Below, one piece after another: positions 59,491 to 64,000 of a stretch of DNA of 64,000 bases. Each line of letters opens with the position of its first letter. Position 1 is the first letter of the stretch. Origin of the DNA: Diplolepis rosae (lineage: Eukaryota; Arthropoda; Insecta; Hymenoptera; Diplolepididae); NCBI GenBank assembly GCA_030998225.1, contig JAPYXD010000678.1, positions 744,001-808,000 on the forward strand. Direction: 5' to 3'. The translations under genes and the position numbers were made by a program. Below the pieces are notes generated by a model. It saw only the letters and a program-made list of their open reading frames with translations, was not told where the DNA came from and did not search any database.

Positions 59491-59852
59491 TATCTTGAGG
59501 AAGAGGCGCGTAATACAATTAAATGATTAAACGAACTTACCTGTAAGTGAAGTTCCATCATAATTGTATGAAGCGCCTCTTCCTCAAGATAGTTCCCTCC
59601 CTCCCTTGTCCGAGAATATCGAACCCCGTAATTGTTCTTCAGGTTACGGTTAAACTTTAAAGGAATGATGTATTGAGAAGTGGTGTAGAAGGGGGGGGGG
59701 GGGCGGCCAGTTTCCTTTTTTGGTCTGGCTTTGAAACTGTGGCGCATCAGCATGAAATTGGAGAGTACTACATTTTATCTTTCAGAAGAGGCGCTTCATA
59801 CAATTATGATAGAACTTCACTTACAGATAAGTTCGTTTAATCATTTAATTAT
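59491..59852. repeat. Complementary repeat cluster at the 3' side of the DIRS-type element
   Basis: TATCTTGAGGAAGAGGCGC (59,491-59,509) is exactly inverted at 59,573-59,591. The segment between (AATGATTAAACGAACTTAC and AGTGAAGTTC) is inverted again at about 59,785-59,852. Inverted terminal repeats plus an internal complementary region are the hallmark of DIRS ends. No partner was found at the left side, so that end is probably truncated. Confidence 0.65.
59691..59703 (+). repeat. G homopolymer, 13 bases
   Basis: Thirteen consecutive G in a purine-rich stretch. Long G runs are error-prone in sequencing, so the length may be inexact. Confidence 0.9.
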
Positions 59853-60078
59853 ACATAGACATATTTTTTCACTATGTAAAATGTGCAAAAATAACTTTCA
59901 TGCACATAGCACATCGATAACTTTTTTGTATTATTTTAGAGGACTCGAACAAGTTTCTTGAAAAAAACGAAATTCAGTGAACCACTCATGAACTATGCCA
60001 TGCGATGGAGCAGACTCCTTATAATATTTTGTGAGCTTTTCTTCAGTTTTTTTTATTCATTTTCCTCGTAGAAAATAA

Positions 60079-60981
60079 CACAGGTCTGCAAGGTTTTGTT
60101 GTTGAAAAGCTATGGGTCGTTTCCGGAGTAATTTTTGACGTAGAATCCGAATCCGGAATCAGAATCAGCCTATCACATCTGGATTTTGAGATATTTGAGG
60201 TTATGTGCTCGAAAAATGGGGTTTTTCGCTACTTTTGGGGTTATGTACAGGGCGCAAGAAATTTTTTTGGTTTTTTTCTTAAATTTCATCATTTTGCACT
60301 ACTCTTTACCTTCAAAATGAGCTATTAAACAGTCACGAGCGGTTTTTTTCCACAAAGATACGGCCATATCAAGTTTTTACATTTATCCGAACAACCTTAT
60401 GAGCATTCACATTTGTGCTTGCGGGTTTTGATGGTCTGTGAATAAGAATTTACAGTCAGAAAATTGACATTTCCATTTCTAAGATGGCGAATTCAAAATG
60501 GCGGATCGAAATTTACGAAATTAAATTAAATGTCAATTTTCTGGCTGTAAATTCTTATTCACAGACCATCAAAACCCGCAAGCACAAATTATCCAGATAA
60601 ATTTTCGAATGCAAAATGGTATGCACCAAAGAGTCAATGTGAATGCTCATAAGGTTGTTCGGATAAATGTAAAAACTTGATATGGCCGTATCTTTGTGGG
60701 AAAAAACCGCTCGTGACTGTTTAATAGCTCATTTTGAAGGTAAAGAGTAGTCCAAAATGATGAAATTTAAGAAAAAAACCAAAAAAATTTCTTGCGCCCT
60801 GTACATAACCCCAAAAGTAGCGAAAAACCCCATTTTTCGAGCACATAACCTCAAATATCTCAAAATCCAGATGTGATAGGCTGATTCTGATTCCGGATTC
60901 GGATTCTACGTCAAATATTACCCCAGAAATGATCTTTCGTTTCCCAATAACAAATACAAACCCATTATTTGCAGACCTGTG
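60079..60981. mobile_element. 0.9 kb foldback element with CACAGGTCTGCA ends
   Basis: CACAGGTCTGCA at 60,079 and TGCAGACCTGTG ending at 60,981 begin arms of about 400 bp that are nearly perfect reverse complements (for example GATTCTGATTCCGGATTCGG). TAA flanks both ends, a possible 3-bp target duplication as in PIF/Harbinger-type elements. No ORF. The high arm identity suggests recent insertion or conversion between the arms. Confidence 0.8.
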
Positions 60982-61411
60982 TAATGTTTAATAAGCACGC
61001 GAAACTCACTTTTTTCCATGGTTTTATTTTAACAATGAAAAACTAAATTCAACTGGCTGTAAAAAATTTTCTAACCAACATACTGACTTGAAACTTTGTA
61101 TACGCAACTGATATTAAATAGTGACGAACATATCTAAGATTTTCTGTTTATGAAAGACGACGCAGATGAATTCGGTAATGAAGTACTCCGAATTGTGTGA
61201 AGCAAGGGGACTTGGGATAATAAAGTACCCCGATTCGCGAGAGGCGAGGGGACTCACGTTAATAAAGCACCTCGATTTGTAAAAGCGCGAGGGGTTCCAC
61301 CGTAAAATAAGGAGTCCAAAAGCTTACTGCATCCTTCTCGGGGTGAATTCTAGAAACTAAAAGTTTTGTATAGGTTGTCTGCGAACGTTTCAGAATAATA
61401 TAGAGTAGAGA

Positions 61412-61570
61412 GTGAAAATTTTGTCAGTAGATGTTTTCGGACATAACACTATTTATATTTTTTTCATCTCAGAAAGGTTATTGAATGAATTAATATTTTA
61501 TCTTTTATAAGTGGTTTATTCAATAAATTATAGTGTTATGTCCGAAAACATCTACTGACAAAATTTTCAC
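61412..61570. repeat. Hairpin with perfect 40-bp arms
   Basis: 61,412-61,451 and 61,531-61,570 are exact reverse complements (GTAGATGTTTTCGGACATAA). The 79-bp loop is AT-rich. A small MITE or other foldback sequence. Confidence 0.85.
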
Positions 61571-61607
61571 CATGTTTTACAACTCAGAACAATTTAACAG
61601 AAACATA

Positions 61608-61640
61608 CACGGAGAAACTTTTCAATGTAAAATCTAGTAT
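61608..61640 (+). mobile_element. Single CACGGAGAAA-type element end
   Basis: CACGGAGAAACTTTTCAATG resembles the ends of the elements at 3,824 and 5,321. I do not find the matching right end before 62,100, so it is a truncated or solo end. Confidence 0.4.
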
Positions 61641-62122
61641 TATTATATTTATTTTTACTAAAAGTCAATAGGAAGCGAGGATATAGTAACAAAACTAGTT
61701 CTATTTACCATAGCGGTAGGAGGAAATACATTTTCTGAACCAATTGTAAATATAGTGCTACTTTATAAATTACCATTGAGAGTTGCAAAGATTAATATCT
61801 TTGATGGCAAATTGAAACTAGAAATAAGTGATACCTATATAAATAAAAAGTAAAACTATCTATGCAAGAATTGGTCTTTTGAATAATATAAATTGCAAAA
61901 TAGTTTAGAGAAATTACCATTGTCAATAGTAATGAAGAATGAAGAGAAAAAGACTTGAATATTTTGCAATCGAATACATCATATATTGGAATAGTACGTT
62001 GTCAAAATTCCCATTGGAAATATTAAATGTACTTTTTTTGTAATAGTTAATTTGGCATGGGGTCAGTTTTGATACGGATTTATTTTTTTAATTAAGTGAT
62101 AGAACACATAAAAAATACAAAA

Positions 62123-62163
62123 GGCAAACGTTTCGGCCACAAATGGGGGCCCTCTTCAGTGCC
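62123..62163 (-). ncRNA. Hammerhead-ribozyme-like motif, best preserved copy
   Basis: On the - strand: GGCA (stem I), CTGAAGA (exact CUGANGA), a GC-rich stem-loop II region closing with GGCC, GAAA, a C-G pair as minimal stem III, GTT as cleavage triplet, TGCC completing stem I. All conserved core positions are present. A GGCATGGGGTCAGTTT segment near 62,051 is shared with the 31.5 kb copy, which marks both as ends of one Penelope-like family. No RT is adjacent. DNA from 62,170 to 63,080 holds no supportable gene. Confidence 0.6.
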
Positions 62164-63119
62164 AATTAGCTTAATAGTAACCTTTAAATATTTATTAACT
62201 AAGACATGCAACTTAATAATTATTGTATTTTTTGTTTTTTTCTTTTTTTCCTTTGCTTATTGATATTAGAAAAAGATAGAGTAAACATGCGGAAAGACTT
62301 ATGGGTAAGCGAGTTCCTAGGTGTGAAGGAACCAGGCCGTTCCAAAAACTGTTCCAACGAGTAATCCTCTCCCACAGGAACCGTGAAAAATGCGACCGCG
62401 GAACGCACTCTCTCAAGGGCACATATATAAACACAATTATTTCACCAAAGAAAGAAACAACACGATGGAGAATATAACGTGGATCCTTGGTAAAAGCACG
62501 CACAGCAAACCACACACATTCACGAGCACCAGAAGTAAAAGGAAACTGAAGTTAAAACAATAAGAACGATGTAATTGGTACGGAAAAATTTTTATTTTGT
62601 ATTTTCTCCGAAGCCGCAGAGATGACAGACGAAAGTAAGTCCACCACTCTGCCACATGGCTAAAAGAAAACTGATTTGGGAAGAAGTCGTATTTAGGAAG
62701 ACTAGTGTTCAGAGTTTGACGTGTATAGAAAGCATTCTCCAGATAGGTCAGGTTCCAACACCAAGGGTTATACACAGTAAAACCTTATTTTAATGTCCCC
62801 GGCACTTGAGATTATTATGTGCTCAAGCGTCCGACAAAAGCAAAGACCCACCACATGTTCGAAAAACTCTGTAAGGAAAGGCACTCAACACGGTCCCGAC
62901 GTCGTAAAAGTTGTACACATTTCTGTGGATATAGAAAGTAAAATGCAACTAAAGTGGAAATTCACGAAAAATTAATTTCCTGGTTTTTCGAAACCTCTCA
63001 TTCTTAATAAATGGAACCCGGAAAAATACAATATTAAGTTTGTAAGTATGATGTCCGAGTTTTTCAGATTATAAGACTGTTGTAAAGTGGCAAAATATTA
63101 CGAGAGTTATTCGAACTCT

Positions 63120-64000
63120 GACTTAAATAGAGTGGCCAATTAATACAGTAGCACTACGGATTCTAAGACTGATAAAAAATGGCCAAGTAATGCGCGAGCA
63201 CTTCGGACTCTAATTCTGAGTAAGGTGGCCAAGTAATGCGCGAGCACATCAGACTCTGATTCTGAGTAAGGTGGCCAAGTAATGCGCGAGTTCAATGGAC
63301 GTCAGGACTGATATAAATGCAAAAATAGCCGCGTAATACGCGAGATCAAACGAAGTCTGACCTAAATAAGGAGGCAAAGTAATGCGCGAATTCTTAGTAC
63401 AGGATTTTTATATAAAGTGGCCAAGTAATGCGCGAGCTCTTCGGACTCTGGCTTAAAATTATGTGGCCAAGTAATTCGCGAGATCAATGGACGTCAGGAC
63501 TCATATAAATGCACAAAAAGCCGCGTAATACGCGAGATCAAACAAAGTCTGACCTAAATAAGGTGGCAAAGTAATGCGCGAATTCTTAGTACAGGATTTT
63601 TATATAAAGTGGCCAAGTAATGCGCGAGCTCTTCGGACTCTGGCTTAAAATTATGTGGCCAATTTAAGCCAGAGTCCGAAGAGCTCGCGCATTACTTGGC
63701 CACTTTATATTAAAATTCTGTACTAAGAATTCGCGCATTACTTTGCCACCTTATTTAGGTCAGATTTCGTTTGATCTCGCGTATTACGCGGCTATTTTTG
63801 CATTTATGTCAGTCCTGACGTCCGTTGAACTCGCGCATTACTTGGCCACCTTACTGAAAATCTGAGTCCGAAGTGCTCGCGCATTACTTGGCCGCATTAT
63901 TCAGGTCAGAGTCTAAGGACCCTAAGTGTTAATTATTATTTTTTGGCCACTTTATAAAAATTCTTATACCCCTAAGAATTCGCGCATTACTTGGCCACTC
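63120..64000. repeat. Higher-order tandem repeat arranged as a giant palindrome, cut by the window edge
   Basis: Monomers of about 48 bp, each with a CCAAGTAATGCGCGAG-like core, form a 192-bp higher-order unit: GACGTCAGGACT recurs at 63,298 and 63,490, and TATAAAGTGG at 63,411 and 63,603. At 63,650-63,662 the array reverses: 63,599-63,649 is the near-perfect reverse complement of 63,663-63,713, and inverted monomers continue to the end of the window. No ORF. It may be a satellite or one more foldback element with repeat arms. Confidence 0.85.

Noticed and set aside
59516..59560. U1 snRNA-like ACTTACCTG in the repeat cluster
   Set aside because: Only nine bases match and no snRNA fold or Sm site is seen; part of the complementary repeat.
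62213..62775. Reverse-strand frames of 62-112 codons next to the Penelope-type end
   Set aside because: No RT or endonuclease motif could be found; not supportable as a gene.

Overview
The window is nuclear DNA of an arthropod, almost certainly an insect. It is AT-rich, its genes are split by GT-AG introns, microsatellites are common, and about half of it is layered, decayed transposable elements. One host gene is recognisable. It runs on the + strand and is the orthologue of Drosophila chinmo (BTB zinc-finger transcription factor). The order of insect cannot be fixed from the sequence; a parasitoid hymenopteran is plausible but this is a guess.

Region 1-9,241 is upstream intronic DNA of chinmo, or its 5' flank, packed with inverted-repeat elements, a dispersed repeat called R1 here, a tRNA-derived SINE and a transposase relic. 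The first coding exon (start of the BTB domain) was not found and probably lies upstream of the window. Region 9,242-22,521 holds five chinmo coding exons: BTB second half, three linker exons and a two-zinc-finger terminal exon. The splice phases match throughout, giving 409 codons before the stop, and a 10 kb intron precedes the last exon. Region 22,522 to about 29.6 kb is free of recognisable transposons and is interpreted as a very long chinmo 3'UTR. It carries three let-7 seed matches, each with extra 3' pairing, which fits the known post-transcriptional control of chinmo.

Region 31.3-64 kb is an intergenic transposon graveyard. In order it holds: Penelope-type ends with hammerhead-like motifs (31.6, 44.8 and 62.1 kb); a 35-bp inverted repeat enclosing an unknown ORF; a 4.3 kb hAT-like foldback element (8-bp target duplication) containing R1, which in turn contains a 1.3 kb solo LTR; a composite foldback region (38.6-41.2 kb); the 3' end of a Gypsy element with its LTR; a broken Penelope-like element with GIY-YIG endonuclease; a 1.9 kb hAT-like element (perfect 8-bp duplication) with an internally deleted mariner inside it; mariner scraps; a 2.25 kb element with 520-bp terminal inverted repeats and a dead transposase-like gene; a foldback element with tandem-repeat arms; a decayed DIRS-type tyrosine-recombinase retrotransposon; a 0.9 kb foldback element; and at the right edge a palindromic higher-order tandem repeat (192-bp period).

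Functionally the window is one developmental regulator plus its regulatory RNA tail, next to a nested-insertion region. No mobile element here looks able to move itself. I see no second host gene.
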